Positions 34,116 through 43,567 are shown, counted from the first letter of the stretch. The stretch is 64,000 bases of DNA from CBDFGN01 sp965247065 (GCA_965247065.1 CBDFGN010000006.1:2108001-2172000), one strand, 5' to 3'. Notes: generated by a model not told the origin, from the letters alone. Numbers and translations are program-made.

Positions 34116-36215
34116 TTATCGGAGGAATGCATTCGCCATTCCTCCATCCACATTAATTGACATGCCCGTACTCTTGTCAAGAATAGCTACCAAAGCAAAT
34201 ACACCATTGGCAATATCGTCGGGTAATATTATTTCATTTAATAAATTTCGTTTAGCATAGTGTGCAGGTAGATCTTTGACCGCTATTCCATGCGCCTTTG
34301 CCCGGCCTTCAGCCCATTTACCTTCCCATATTTTACTGCCAACAATGACTCCATCCGGATTGACCGTATTAACTCGGATGCTATCTTTGGCTAACTCGGC
34401 AGCTAGTAATCTGGTCATATGTTGTTGACCTGCCTTTGCAGTTCCATATGCTACATTACTGGGTCCGGCAACAATGCCATTTTTAGATGCGATATTGACT
34501 ATATCACCACCCAGCCCTTGTGTTTGCATTATAGACGCCCCTTTTTGCGCCATGAGGAATTGACCCTTGACGAGGACATCCTGTAATAAATTCCAGTCTC
34601 CCAATGTATGATCACCTAGTGGTTTGGATATGGCCAAACCTGCTGAGTGAACGACGATATCCACACCGCCAAATTCAAGACAAACTTGCTCGTATGCATA
34701 GTTTATATCGTCTTTATTAGTCACATCACATTCAGCATATCCGGATATATCCCTGGGATAGGTAGCATTGGCTTCTTTGAGACGATCCCCGGATACATCA
34801 GTGAGAAAAACATTGGCTCCTTCGGCAGCAAGTTTGTCTGCTATAGACTTACCGATACCGCCACCTGCTCCGGTTATGATGGCAACTTTCCTTGACAATG
34901 GTTTTTCAGCCGGTTGACGCTGTAGCTTGGCTTCCTCCAATAACCAATACTCGATATCGAAAGCCTCCTGACGAGGTAGTGCAGTATATTTAGTAATTGC
35001 CTCAGCACCTCGCATTACATTTATGGCATTAATATAAAATTCGGCAGCTACACGAGCGGTTTGTTTATTCTTTGCAAACGTGAACATTCCGATACCTGGA
35101 AATAATATGACAACCGGATTCGGATCCCGCATTGCCGGGCTATTACGACGTCTACATTTTTTATAATAGTCAGCGTATTCTTTTCTGTAATTTTCAAACG
35201 AAGGAAGCAGCTTACTTTTAATAGTTTCTGGATTGGATAAATCTGCTCCTGGTTTTAATTTAATAACTAACGGTTGAATCTTAGTCCGTAGAAAATGATC
35301 CGGACACGATGTACCCAGTGGAGCCAGTTTATTTAAATCCTTACTATTGATAAATTCCAGTACACGTGGATCATCTGTAAAATGTCCGATCATTCTTTGC
35401 TCACTCGAACAAAGACCTCTTAGTATCGGAGCGAGCTGTGATGCTTGCTGAAGACGATTGGCTGGTCTCGGACTTTTAATTTTGGCGCCACCAAAAACCG
35501 GACGTTTTTTACCAATGCGCCTTTTGATATATACAGATGCCTGCTCGATCACTTCGAGACTGTTTATATAGCATTCATAAGATGTATCTCCCCAGGTAAA
35601 TAGACCGTGCTTACCCAATACGATACCTCGGATACCGGGGTTATCATTTAGACAGGCCTCGAGTTGGAGTCCCAGATCGAAACCTGGTCGTTGCCAAGGC
35701 ACCCAACCCATCTTATCTCCCCAGATCTCCTTTGTAATGGCTTCGCTGTCTTTAGCTGCAGCAACTGCTATAAGCGCATCAGGGTGAAGATGGTCTATAT
35801 GCTTGAATGGTAGCAGACCATGTAGAGGTGTATCTATCGAAGGAGCCCGACTATCGAGGTCATATATACAGTGATAGAATAGCCCGACCATCTCATCTTC
35901 ATACTTGAGTCCTCGATATACATTCTTCAATGCGCGAAGTCGATCTGTATATAGTCCGGCAATACCAGCTCTATTCAATGTTCCGATGTTGCCCCCGGAT
36001 CCTTTGACCCACATCACTTCCGTTTTTTCGCCTGTCAGCGGATCTTTTTCTATAGTCTTACAACTGGTATTTCCTCCACCAAAGTTGGTGATACGCAGGT
36101 CTGCGCCCAGGATATTGGACCTGTAGAGAAAGAGTTCTACCCGGTCAATCTTTATTTTGGCTTCTTTGGCCTCGTCCCATAGATAATCTACATGCTTGAA
36201 CCGATTCGTTTTCAT
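34116..36215 (-). CDS. rhaEW: Bifunctional rhamnulose-1-phosphate aldolase / lactaldehyde dehydrogenase
   Basis: The 699-residue fusion has a class II aldolase domain (about 1-430) with FGGGNTSCK, KGSGGNIGTL, the zinc-binding HIDHLHPDALIAVAA (His139, His142, His144) and GKHGLFTWGD. A short-chain dehydrogenase domain (about 445-699) follows, with ITGAGGGIGKSIA, DIVVHSAGLA and YGTAKAG (Tyr and Lys). It splits rhamnulose-1-phosphate into dihydroxyacetone phosphate and lactaldehyde and then oxidises lactaldehyde. It is first in the minus-strand rhamnose operon, 15 bases before the isomerase, and downstream of a 30-bp tandem repeat that may be its operator. Confidence 0.95.
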   Translation of the reverse strand: MKTNRFKHVDYLWDEAKEAKIKIDRVELFLYRSNILGADLRITNFGGGNTSCKTIEKDPLTGEKTEVMWVKGSGGNIGTLNRAGIAGLYTDRLRALKNVYRGLKYEDEMVGLFYHCIYDLDSRAPSIDTPLHGLLPFKHIDHLHPDALIAVAAAKDSEAITKEIWGDKMGWVPWQRPGFDLGLQLEACLNDNPGIRGIVLGKHGLFTWGDTSYECYINSLEVIEQASVYIKRRIGKKRPVFGGAKIKSPRPANRLQQASQLAPILRGLCSSEQRMIGHFTDDPRVLEFINSKDLNKLAPLGTSCPDHFLRTKIQPLVIKLKPGADLSNPETIKSKLLPSFENYRKEYADYYKKCRRRNSPAMRDPNPVVILFPGIGMFTFAKNKQTARVAAEFYINAINVMRGAEAITKYTALPRQEAFDIEYWLLEEAKLQRQPAEKPLSRKVAIITGAGGGIGKSIADKLAAEGANVFLTDVSGDRLKEANATYPRDISGYAECDVTNKDDINYAYEQVCLEFGGVDIVVHSAGLAISKPLGDHTLGDWNLLQDVLVKGQFLMAQKGASIMQTQGLGGDIVNIASKNGIVAGPSNVAYGTAKAGQQHMTRLLAAELAKDSIRVNTVNPDGVIVGSKIWEGKWAEGRAKAHGIAVKDLPAHYAKRNLLNEIILPDDIANGVFALVAILDKSTGMSINVDGGMANAFLR

Positions 36216-36270
36216 AGAAGCTGCACGGAGCGGTGCTTTTTAAGATTTGTTATTTTTGGCCTTATAAGTA

Positions 36271-36330
36271 TTTTGCTTACATACTAAGGTTAATGGGATA
36301 TTTTTCTCACATCCTAAGGTAAATGGAGAT
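36271..36330. promoter_or_regulatory. 30-bp tandem repeat, probable operator of the rhamnose operon
   Basis: 36271-36300 and 36301-36330 match at about 22 of 30 positions, with the common core CTAAGGT preceded by ACAT. Directly repeated sites about three helical turns apart are the usual binding pattern of AraC-family activators. They sit between the rhamnose operon (minus strand) and the start of an AraC-type regulator (plus strand), so they are placed to control both. Confidence 0.5.
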
Positions 36331-36384
36331 TTTTAGCTATCCAATACATTTTATGATTCAATATTTGCATAATTTGGACTTTCA

Positions 36385-36526
36385 ATGATCGACTTTTTTA
36401 AATATCTGACAGTGGGTCCTGAGGATAGAGACTGGGGCCTTTTCCTCAATGCTGCGGGTAGAGGTACCATCCTTCCTGAGACAGAGTACCCATTGCCGAT
36501 TCACCCGAGAGGATATTATTTTACCT
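36385..36526 (+). pseudogene. AraC-family regulator, N-terminal fragment
   Basis: The first 47 residues (MIDFFKYLTVGPEDRDWGLF, LNAAGRGTILPETEYPLPIH, PRGYYFT) match the start of AraC-type regulators that accompany rhamnose operons in Bacteroidota. After GYYFT the homology ends and the frame runs on with unrelated residues to 36567. The cupin sensor and HTH domains are missing here. A matching AraC C-terminal part is found at 41.9-43.6 kb, beyond an IS copy and the rhamnosidase gene, so one regulator gene may have been split. Confidence 0.65.
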
Positions 36527-36534
36527 CAGTTTTT

Positions 36535-36785
36535 TATTTAGAAAATCATGTATCCATTGGGATTTAAAAACAATAGCGACGTTGTCTTAGGCGTGTCGAA
36601 TCCTAAGAATGGATTTGATCCGAAAATGGCGCAATGGCAATATCCAAAGCAGGAAGGCTTTTATTCCTTCAATTCGATTTCGGCCGTGGGCTCAAAAGTG
36701 GAAAAGACCTACAGAATTTGGACCGGATGCACAGCCAGAAACAATTAAAGATAGTTTGTTTGGTTCGGTTTCACTATTTATCAAT
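36535..36785 (+). other. Remnant of an unidentified gene, ending at an IS1595 insertion
   Basis: Pieces in different plus frames look coding: PLGFKNNSDVVLGVSNPKNG followed by FDPKMAQWQYPKQEGF, then FIPSIRFRPWAQKWKRPTEF and GPDAQPETIKDSLFGSVSLFIN. If the IS copy is removed, the last frame meets a stop directly after FIN, so this is probably the C-terminal end of a frameshifted gene. I cannot name the family. Confidence 0.35.
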
Positions 36786-37772
36786 TATGCTAGTCCGCAA
36801 TCGTACCACTAAACTGAGCTAAAGACAAGATTATCAAACAGATTGGTTGAATACCTTCGATTGAGCTTATAACAGAACTCATCCAAATAGTACTGAAGGT
36901 ACTTTTCTTTGATAACATGATAAATGCCCAGCAGGGTCCGCTTTGCATTTGCAATGGCTATGTGTACCCATTTGAGTTCATCGGCACCCTCCCAGGAGGA
37001 TTTAAAACTCACGTGAACATCTACCAGGCTTTTCAAATCCACATAACCGGTGGATTGATCAGTGAACAAAACGCTGGCAGGATCAATGGCTTGGCTGACG
37101 ACCTGCTGAATCGCCTCCTTGCTTTCTGAACGGTGAGCCTTCATCTTGAACTGCCCACAGAAATGCTCTGTGCGTCCGTCGATTTCCAATGGAAAGGATT
37201 CCGCCATTACAGTTACTTTTGATTTCTTTTGGCTTCCTTTGCCCCGTTTAAGCCTTTTCTTAACCCGTTTGGACGTACCGGTGGCGAAATAGGCATCGTC
37301 CAGTTCTACCATCCCGGCAAGTGTTTGAGTCCCATCGGCCTTTCCCATGGCTGCTCGTATTTTGCGCATCATCAACCAAATCGGCTCATAGCGTTTGTGG
37401 CCCAGTTGTCTTCTGACTTCATGGGCAGAAAACCCTTTCTTAGTGGAGCTCATCAGGTGAAAGGCTATGTACCAATACCAAAATGGAAGTTTGCTGCTCT
37501 GCAGTACAGTACCGCTTCGAAGGGTAGTCCTAAAACCGCATTGCTTGCACTGAAACTGCTCTTTTCCGGAAAGCCAATAATGCGAAGGGTGACTGCATTT
37601 CTTGCAGATAATCCCTTTCCTGATCCGATACTCGCGAAAATGATCACGGCACATCTGTTCATTGGGAAACCGTTTAATAAATTCTACAAGGTTCATGGCT
37701 ATGTTTTTTTCAACAAGGTCGCCAAGCCCTCTGACAGCTTATGTCAATTGGGTATCTTTACGGACTAGCAGA
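36786..37772 (-). mobile_element. IS1595-family insertion sequence, copy 1
   Basis: 987 bp with imperfect terminal repeats TATGCTAGTCCGC and TCTGCTAGTCCGT. The flanks carry a 9-bp direct repeat TTTATCAAT on both sides, the AT-rich target duplication. The transposase reads on the minus strand. Two more copies with the same translation are at 45905-46891 and 61746-62732. Confidence 0.9.
36809..37696 (-). CDS. IS1595-family (ISXO2-like) transposase, copy 1
   Basis: The 295-residue protein starts with a zinc-ribbon (CKKCSHPSHYWLSGKEQFQC plus KQCG) and continues as the DDE ISXO2 domain: GMVELDDAYFATGTSKR with the first Asp pair, VLFTDQSTGYVDLKSLVDVH with the second, then WVHIAIANAKRTLLGIYHVI and YLDEFCYKLNRR with the Asn and Glu region. 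All motifs are intact and the element ends are complete, so it is probably active. Confidence 0.95.
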   Translation of the reverse strand: MNLVEFIKRFPNEQMCRDHFREYRIRKGIICKKCSHPSHYWLSGKEQFQCKQCGFRTTLRSGTVLQSSKLPFWYWYIAFHLMSSTKKGFSAHEVRRQLGHKRYEPIWLMMRKIRAAMGKADGTQTLAGMVELDDAYFATGTSKRVKKRLKRGKGSQKKSKVTVMAESFPLEIDGRTEHFCGQFKMKAHRSESKEAIQQVVSQAIDPASVLFTDQSTGYVDLKSLVDVHVSFKSSWEGADELKWVHIAIANAKRTLLGIYHVIKEKYLQYYLDEFCYKLNRRYSTNLFDNLVFSSV

Positions 37773-38059
37773 TTTATCAATTGAATCATCCGGTTGAAAA
37801 AACCGAAATGTTCAATATTTCAATTGAATAAGTAATTGGTTATATGATGAGTCGCTGTTCCTTTCATGATGCAACATTTGTATTCAGCATAGTCAATACT
37901 ATTCCAGGAAATCATTTTTAACTATAAATCTACAGCACAAGATGGTGCAGGATAGAAAGGTAGGATGCTGAAAGTATTTTTAGCAATACATAAAGATGGA
38001 ATTTTGGAGTGGTTAGGAAAAACTTCCCATTCCCAATTGCTAAAAAATAAATATAATAT
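37773..38059. other. Leader region of the rhamnosidase gene
   Basis: No gene is seen. The stretch starts with the IS target duplication and stays AT-rich, with several short AT runs. It must hold the promoter of the rhamnosidase gene; I cannot single it out with confidence. Confidence 0.35.
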
Positions 38060-41000
38060 ATGAACTGTAAGAATCTATTGCTACTCCCTGTAGTGGTTTT
38101 GTTCTCTTCATGTACGAAACAAAATGATTTGTTGAAAGCTTCTTTCATGGAACCTGCAAACTCTGCCAAGCCGGGAGTTTACTGGTATTTCATGGATGGC
38201 AATCAAGACAAGAATGAAATGACAGCCGACCTTGAATCCATGAAAAAAGTTGGAATTGGCCATGTACTATTTCTTGAAGTTAATGTAGGAGTACCTGAAG
38301 GACCCGTGAAATTTCTTAGCCAGGAGTGGCAAGACAATTTTGTCCATGCAGTGAGAGAATGCGAACGTCTAGGCATAGTCCTTACCCTTGGTTCTGGTTC
38401 AGGATGGACGGGTAGTGGTGGCCCCTGGGTGAAAATGGAGGAATCCATGAAACACTTGGTGGCCAGCAAAACTGAGATTACTGGCCCGGGAAAAGTTCAG
38501 CAGCGACTGGAAGTGCCAGAAGGTAAAAGGCCATTTTTTGGGTTGAGGCCATTTACACCGGAGTTGCTTAAGCAATGGGAAGACTATTATGAGGACGAGG
38601 TGTTGATAGCCTTTCCAACTCCAGATAATGATGATACAATAGCTGATATCGATGAAAAAGCTCTGTATTATCGTCCACCCTTTAGTTCGATGCTAGGTGT
38701 GCGACAAAAGTTTCCAACACCTACAGATCTGGCGAAAAATCACAATGGAGATGACGTAGGGATTCCTGTAAGTGAAATCATAGACATCACCAAGTTCATG
38801 GGTGAAGATGGTACCCTGGATTGGGAAATCCCTGAAGGTAAATGGATGATCATGCGTTTTGGCAGTCGTAACAACGGAGCAATAACCCGGCCGGCTCCTA
38901 TGCCTGGTTTGGGTTTCGAATGCGACAAAATGAGTCCTGAAGCCATGAAACATCATCTGGAAAACTTCATGATTCCGCTCCTTGAGAAGGTGAAACCCGA
39001 CACAACCAAACAAGGTGGTTGGAAAATGATTCACATGGACAGCTGGGAAATGGGTGCACAAAACTGGACCGATGATTTTCGTCAAAAATTCGAAGAACTG
39101 AAAGGCTATAATCCGCTTCCTTATTTGCCGGTGTATACAGGCATGATCGTGGGGGACATAGAGAAAAGTGAACGTTTTTTATCGGACTTGAGGATCGTTT
39201 CTCAGGAGCTTATTTTAGAAAACCATGTAAAATACTTCAAAGATTTTGGTAGAAAATATGGAATGAAATTGTCCATAGAACCCTACGATATGAACCCAAA
39301 TACGGATTTGGATTTAGGCTCATATGCCGATGTACCCATGTGTGAATATTGGAATAAGGATTTTGGTTTCAGCACTGGGTTTAGCACATTCGAAGGGACA
39401 TCAATTGCCAATCTATATGGGCGGCCGATAGTAGCAGCAGAGGCTTTTACTTCGTATCTGGCAGCCTGGAAAAGCTACCCGGGCTCGATAAAAAATCAAA
39501 CGGACTGGGCCTTTTGTAGTGGTATCAATCGGTTGGTGTACCATACTTTTGTTCATCAATCTTTAGGAGATCAATATCGCCCAGGAATGACTATGGGGCC
39601 ATTTGGTGTTCACTGGGATCGGGGACAGACCTGGTGGGATATGTCGGGAGCTTATCACAATTATGTGACCAGAAGTCAGGCCATGTTGCAGCAGGGAAAG
39701 GGAGTAGCCGATGTGTTGTACCTGATTGGTGAAGGTGCTCCACATGTTTTTCTTCCCCCTTCTTCAGCAGTTGATGGAAATGACTATCTCGGTGAATTTC
39801 AGTCTTACAACTTTGATGCGGCAACAGACGGAATTCTCACAAGCAATTCATCAGGTGGAAAAGAATTTATGCCGGACAGGAAAGGGTATAATTTCGATGG
39901 TTGTAGCCCACGGATATTGTTGAATCGTGCATCTGTCAAAGACGGGAAAGTGGTTTTTGAAGGTGGTGCTTCTTATGAAATGCTTGTATTACCTCAGGTA
40001 AATGCTATGACTCCTGAGTTGCTTAAAAAAATAGAATCCTTGGTTAGCCAAGGCGCGACGGTTGTGGGCAATCCTCCACTTCAGTCGCCTGCCTTGACCA
40101 ACTATCCCGAGTGTGATGAGAATGTGAAAGCGTTTAGTGAAAAAATGTGGGGAGGATTGGAAATTCCTGAAAATGAAACCGAAGTGGCTTACGGTAAAGG
40201 TAAAATTTTGTGGGGAGGAAATTATTCAAATCCGGATAACAAAGAATTGTACCCCAATTATCAAACCACTGCTAAATACTTGAATAATATTGGAGTAAAA
40301 CCGGATTTTTCAGCTGATGGCACAGTTCGATATATTCATAAAAAAATGTCGGAACTTGATCTGTATTTTGTGGCGAACAGAACTGGTAATCAAACGAAAG
40401 TGATTTGTGAGTTTCGCGTAAATGATGCAGTACCAGAGCTTTGGAATCCATTGACTGGAGAAATTCGTTCCCTACCTGAGTTTACAATGACAGATGAAGG
40501 TATATCCATTCCGCTCCAATTCGAAGGGTACGAAGGCTATGCCATTGTATTCAGCAAGTCCGCTACCGACAATAAGGCAATTGGAGAGAAGAATTTTTAT
40601 ATTAAAAATAAAGTACAAACGCTCGAAGGAAGTTGGGATGTCGCTTTTGACCCAAATTGGGGAGGGCCTGAAAAGGTTACATTTGATCGGTTAGTAGATT
40701 GGACTGACAGGCCAGAAGAAGGAATAAAATACTATTCTGGGAAAGCCGTTTACTCCAAAACTTTTGATTGTGCACACGCCGGAAAGAATGGTAAAATATT
40801 CCTCAATCTGGGGGATCTTAAAAACCTGGCAAGGGTAAAATTGAATGATAAGGACCTGGGTGTCGTGTGGACAACGCCATTGGATGTAGAAATTACTAAC
40901 GTTGTACAAGAAAAAGACAATCAACTGGAAATAGCAGTGGCCAACCTATGGGGTAACCGATTAATAAGGGATGAAACTTTTGAGGATGACGGCATTGTCG

Positions 41001-41152
41001 ATGGGAAATGGCCGGAGTGGCTGCCCAACAAAGATGAACGGCCGAGCAAGCGATTTACTTTTTCCACATGGAAACACTATACCAAAGATTCGCCATTGCA
41101 AAGTTCAGGCTTAATAGGACCAGTGACAATTAGTGTAACTAGAACCAAATAG
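38060..41152 (+). CDS. GH106-like alpha-L-rhamnosidase, lipoprotein
   Basis: The 1030-residue protein has a lipoprotein signal (PVVVLFSSCTK, Cys18). The catalytic region matches glycoside hydrolase family 106: PGVYWYFMDGNQDKNEMTAD, LESMKKVGIGHVLFLEVNVG, GPVKFLSQEWQDNFVHAVRE, LGSGSGWTGSGGPWV, HMDSWEMGAQNWTDDFRQKF and RPIVAAEAFTSY. A C-terminal beta-sandwich follows, ending in a galactose-binding-like segment (KAVYSKTFDCAHAGKNGKIF and onward). The calcium and acid/base Glu residues lie in these motifs. It should remove terminal alpha-L-rhamnose from a polysaccharide at the cell surface or periplasm and feed the rhamnose pathway encoded next to it. Confidence 0.9.
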   Translation: MNCKNLLLLPVVVLFSSCTKQNDLLKASFMEPANSAKPGVYWYFMDGNQDKNEMTADLESMKKVGIGHVLFLEVNVGVPEGPVKFLSQEWQDNFVHAVRECERLGIVLTLGSGSGWTGSGGPWVKMEESMKHLVASKTEITGPGKVQQRLEVPEGKRPFFGLRPFTPELLKQWEDYYEDEVLIAFPTPDNDDTIADIDEKALYYRPPFSSMLGVRQKFPTPTDLAKNHNGDDVGIPVSEIIDITKFMGEDGTLDWEIPEGKWMIMRFGSRNNGAITRPAPMPGLGFECDKMSPEAMKHHLENFMIPLLEKVKPDTTKQGGWKMIHMDSWEMGAQNWTDDFRQKFEELKGYNPLPYLPVYTGMIVGDIEKSERFLSDLRIVSQELILENHVKYFKDFGRKYGMKLSIEPYDMNPNTDLDLGSYADVPMCEYWNKDFGFSTGFSTFEGTSIANLYGRPIVAAEAFTSYLAAWKSYPGSIKNQTDWAFCSGINRLVYHTFVHQSLGDQYRPGMTMGPFGVHWDRGQTWWDMSGAYHNYVTRSQAMLQQGKGVADVLYLIGEGAPHVFLPPSSAVDGNDYLGEFQSYNFDAATDGILTSNSSGGKEFMPDRKGYNFDGCSPRILLNRASVKDGKVVFEGGASYEMLVLPQVNAMTPELLKKIESLVSQGATVVGNPPLQSPALTNYPECDENVKAFSEKMWGGLEIPENETEVAYGKGKILWGGNYSNPDNKELYPNYQTTAKYLNNIGVKPDFSADGTVRYIHKKMSELDLYFVANRTGNQTKVICEFRVNDAVPELWNPLTGEIRSLPEFTMTDEGISIPLQFEGYEGYAIVFSKSATDNKAIGEKNFYIKNKVQTLEGSWDVAFDPNWGGPEKVTFDRLVDWTDRPEEGIKYYSGKAVYSKTFDCAHAGKNGKIFLNLGDLKNLARVKLNDKDLGVVWTTPLDVEITNVVQEKDNQLEIAVANLWGNRLIRDETFEDDGIVDGKWPEWLPNKDERPSKRFTFSTWKHYTKDSPLQSSGLIGPVTISVTRTK

Positions 41153-41501
41153 AAAGAGCCACCAGATGCGAGAAACTCACTTTCTCATATGTCGATATTA
41201 GATCTTTCCAAGATCCTATGCTTGCTTGCATGATGCAACAGGATGGTCTAAGAAGACCATCATATTACTTTTAATCTGAGTTTCGGACTTTTACTGGCAT
41301 GTAGGGAGGTTCAGAATATCAGAATGACTTCTAAAAGGATGCCTAACTGATATTGGGAATTATCCTTGAAGCAATCATTTTGCTATGTACAATCGTATTG
41401 TTTTTTTGTTCTTTATAGTTGTTCAAGGTTTTGGCGCTTGATATCAGAAATGACTTGAGATATTTTCAGGTTGAAGGTAAGTTGCTGATAGACAAATCTT
41501 T
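41153..41501. other. Non-coding stretch after the rhamnosidase gene
   Basis: Apart from the terminator hairpin at 41242-41261, no gene or repeat is supported here. The sequence is AT-rich with no protein-like frame. Confidence 0.5.
41242..41261 (+). terminator. Hairpin terminator downstream of the rhamnosidase gene
   Basis: GATGGTCT and AGACCATC form a perfect 8-bp stem with a 4-base loop, followed by ATATTACTTTT. It lies about 90 bases after the rhamnosidase stop. The T run is imperfect. Confidence 0.6.
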
Positions 41502-41950
41502 ATGAAATATTTTTCAAGATATGCCATTTCTCTACTTCTTTTCTTTTCTCCGTACTTTATTCATGCTCAAAGTGCTTTTTGGAAGAGGCATGTGGTAGAT
41601 TCATCATTTAGTGGTGCCGATGGGGTAAAGATGGCCGATGTAAATGATGATAGTTTGATGGACATTACCACAGGTTGGGAAGAGGGGGGGTATACCAAGG
41701 TTTATCTTCATCCCGGGTACAACTTAGCCAAGACAAAAATGGCCATCAGTGATTGTTGCCAAAACTCCCTCTGTTGAAGATGCCGTTTTTGTAGATATTG
41801 ATGAGGATGGAGGAATGGATGTAGTTAGCAGCACAGAGGGGAAGAATAGAAAAATCTACATTAACCAGGCACCGGCCAATCCTGATGACTATCTTGATTC
41901 TTCAAAATGGAACGCTCAAGTTGTGCCTGCTTCTGATGGGCTAATGATAG
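41502..41950 (+). pseudogene. Secreted FG-GAP/VCBS-repeat protein, frameshifted and truncated
   Basis: A signal peptide (ISLLLFFSPYFIHAQS) is followed by AFWKRHVVDSSFSGADGVKM and ADVNDDSLMDITTGWEEGGY, an FG-GAP-type blade with a calcium-loop DVNDDSLMD. Near 41745 the frame shifts, and the next blade continues VAKTPSVEDAVFVDIDEDGG followed by MDVVSSTEGKNRKIYINQA. The homology stops near 41950, where an AraC-type fragment begins. Intact proteins of this type are over 350 residues and occur in polysaccharide utilisation loci. Confidence 0.6.
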
Positions 41951-41960
41951 ACCTTCCATC

Positions 41961-42359
41961 ATCGCCTGTGGCAATAGAGAAGTCATCATAGATACCTATT
42001 ATAAGATCTTTGACCTTGTCCAAAAGGAGGAACCTGGATTCCAGCAAGTTGCATCAGGTTTGATCGTCAAGTTATTAGGATATCTGGTTTCTTTTGAAAA
42101 GCAACGCAATCTATCTGGAAAGCGGATTGAGGAAATCATTCAAGCTGCGAGATTCGATATGCGAGAAAATGTAGAATCCAATATTGATTTTAGAGAGAAG
42201 GCCAGCAGCCACCATATCGGATATGCCTATTTCCGAAAGATGTTCAAAAAATATACAGGCGTATCACCCAATCAGTATCGGTTAGAGTTAAAAATCATAC
42301 GAGCTAAAGAACTTTTGCTCACTACGGATATGAGTATCAAAGAAATCAGCTATGAACTA
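41961..42359 (+). pseudogene. AraC-family regulator, C-terminal part, interrupted by IS630
   Basis: An in-frame stretch without its own start reads ACGNREVIIDTYYKIFDLVQ, KEEPGFQQVASGLIVKLLGY, then the AraC DNA-binding domain: NVESNIDFREKASSHHIGYA, YFRKMFKKYTGVSPNQYRLE and LLTTDMSIKEISYEL. At 42359 it is cut by the IS630 element after a TA dinucleotide. The frame resumes exactly at 43568 with GFQSIFYFSRLFKSKTGSNP, the second HTH recognition helix, and ends at 43654. The sensor half is missing. Its best partner is the AraC N-terminal fragment at 36385. Confidence 0.8.
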
Positions 42360-42367
42360 GTGTCATG

Positions 42368-43003
42368 TCAAGTTCGAATTGACGGATAAAGCTTTTTTAA
42401 TTTTATCCGTGCATCTTTTGTTGTAAAGCGCCAATCAATACTGGCGTTCTTGTTGTTTCGATGTTCCTCCCATGCTTTCACTTCTTTTCGGATTATCTCC
42501 ATACTGTCAATTCGTCTACTTAAGCATTGTCTGGAAAGCACACTGAGTTCAATTTCTGCCATGTTCAGCCAGCTTCCATGTTTTGGTGTATATACAAGCT
42601 CAAACCGATCCCATATTCTTTTTGCTTCTTCGGGAGGATATGTTTCATATAAGGAGGCAGCTGTATGTGTGATATAATTGTCCATCACTAAGGTGATCTT
42701 CCCAGAATCAGGATACATCTGATCAGCAATCTCTTTGATGAACTTAGCCCAGTCTTTCCGGGTTTTCCTCTCGGTAAGCTTAACCATTCGCTTTCCTGTG
42801 ACCGGCTCACTGGCAATAAACACATTACACACCCCGCAACGCCGGTATTCATAATCCACCCTGGTTGCTTTGCCCTTTTGCATCGGCTCGGTTATCCTGG
42901 TTTCCTTAATCAATTGTTTGGGCGTTTCATCCATGCATACTACCGGACTTTCAGGATCATAAGGCCGTTTATACACATCTAATACCTGCTCCATGTGTGC
43001 CAC
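42368..43003 (-). CDS. IS630 transposase, catalytic (DDE) part
   Basis: 211 residues from an internal ATG. The domain holds VVCMDETPKQL (first Asp), ITLVMDNYITHTA (second Asp) and ELVYTPKHGSWLNMAEIELS (Glu), the DDE triad of IS630 transposases. The frame is open further upstream through WIIPPKSDSSFVAHMEQ, so the real protein continues from the N-terminal frame at 43008-43499, which lies in a different phase. See the entry there. Confidence 0.85.
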   Translation of the reverse strand: MAHMEQVLDVYKRPYDPESPVVCMDETPKQLIKETRITEPMQKGKATRVDYEYRRCGVCNVFIASEPVTGKRMVKLTERKTRKDWAKFIKEIADQMYPDSGKITLVMDNYITHTAASLYETYPPEEAKRIWDRFELVYTPKHGSWLNMAEIELSVLSRQCLSRRIDSMEIIRKEVKAWEEHRNNKNASIDWRFTTKDARIKLKKLYPSIRT

Positions 43004-43007
43004 AAAG

Positions 43008-43499
43008 CTACTGTCGGATTTGGGGGGAATAATCCACTGGCTTACCTTCCAGGGTTTTAAGGCGTTTTTTTAAAACGGTACGCACCGTTTCGTGAGAAAT
43101 GCTGTCAGTATATTGAAGCTCTACCATCTTATCTGACAGCAGCCGAAGCGACCATCGGGCATATCCTTCAGGTGGTTTACTGCAGCACAGCGCTATCAGA
43201 TGCGCTTCGATGTCACCATCTACCTTACGACTATAGGTCCTGGTGGTTGGTTTGCGCTCCAATACCGCCTCAAAGCCTTCTTCTACAAATCGTTTTTTGA
43301 CCCGGTCAATGGTACGCATGCCTACCTTCAGTACCTTGCTGATCTGCTCATTGGTTACCTTCTCTGCATATGGTCCCTTATCACAGTTCAACAAAATATA
43401 TGCGCTGCGAAACTTTTGAGAAGTATGCTTGCCTTTGTTAATAATTGCCATTAGCTCTTGGCGTTCCACTTTTGCTAATGTCACTTTATATCTTGCCAT
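43008..43499 (-). CDS. IS630 transposase, N-terminal helix-turn-helix part
   Basis: I start at ATG 43499 (MARYKVTLAKVERQELMAII). The 163 residues contain the two HTH units of the family (VTNEQISKVLKVGMRTIDRV and KPPEGYARWSLRLLSDKMVE). The frame passes into an A7 run in SHETVRTVLKKR and ends KPVDYSPQIRQ. The normal family sequence would continue LKKNALKPW in the +1 frame, which is exactly the phase of the catalytic part. Either the A7 tract lost two bases, or the element makes the fused protein by slippage there. Confidence 0.85.
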   Translation of the reverse strand: MARYKVTLAKVERQELMAIINKGKHTSQKFRSAYILLNCDKGPYAEKVTNEQISKVLKVGMRTIDRVKKRFVEEGFEAVLERKPTTRTYSRKVDGDIEAHLIALCCSKPPEGYARWSLRLLSDKMVELQYTDSISHETVRTVLKKRLKTLEGKPVDYSPQIRQ

Positions 43500-43567
43500 A
43501 ATCTTTAAGTTTGATGTACGGCAAAGATACAAAAATATTACGTCATATTATAATTGACATGACACTA

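Larger units (their letters stand above)
42360..43565 (-). mobile_element. IS630-family insertion sequence inside an AraC gene
   Basis: The 1206-bp element begins GTGTCATGTCAA and ends TTGACATGACAC, a perfect 12-bp inverted repeat. TA (42358-42359 and 43566-43567) flanks it on both sides, the target duplication of IS630/Tc1-mariner elements. Removing the element and one TA restores an unbroken AraC reading frame. Confidence 0.95.

Noticed and set aside
37229..37768. 179-residue frame occurring in all three IS1595 copies
   Set aside because: It is antisense to the transposase zinc ribbon and DDE start; repetition simply follows from the repeated IS.
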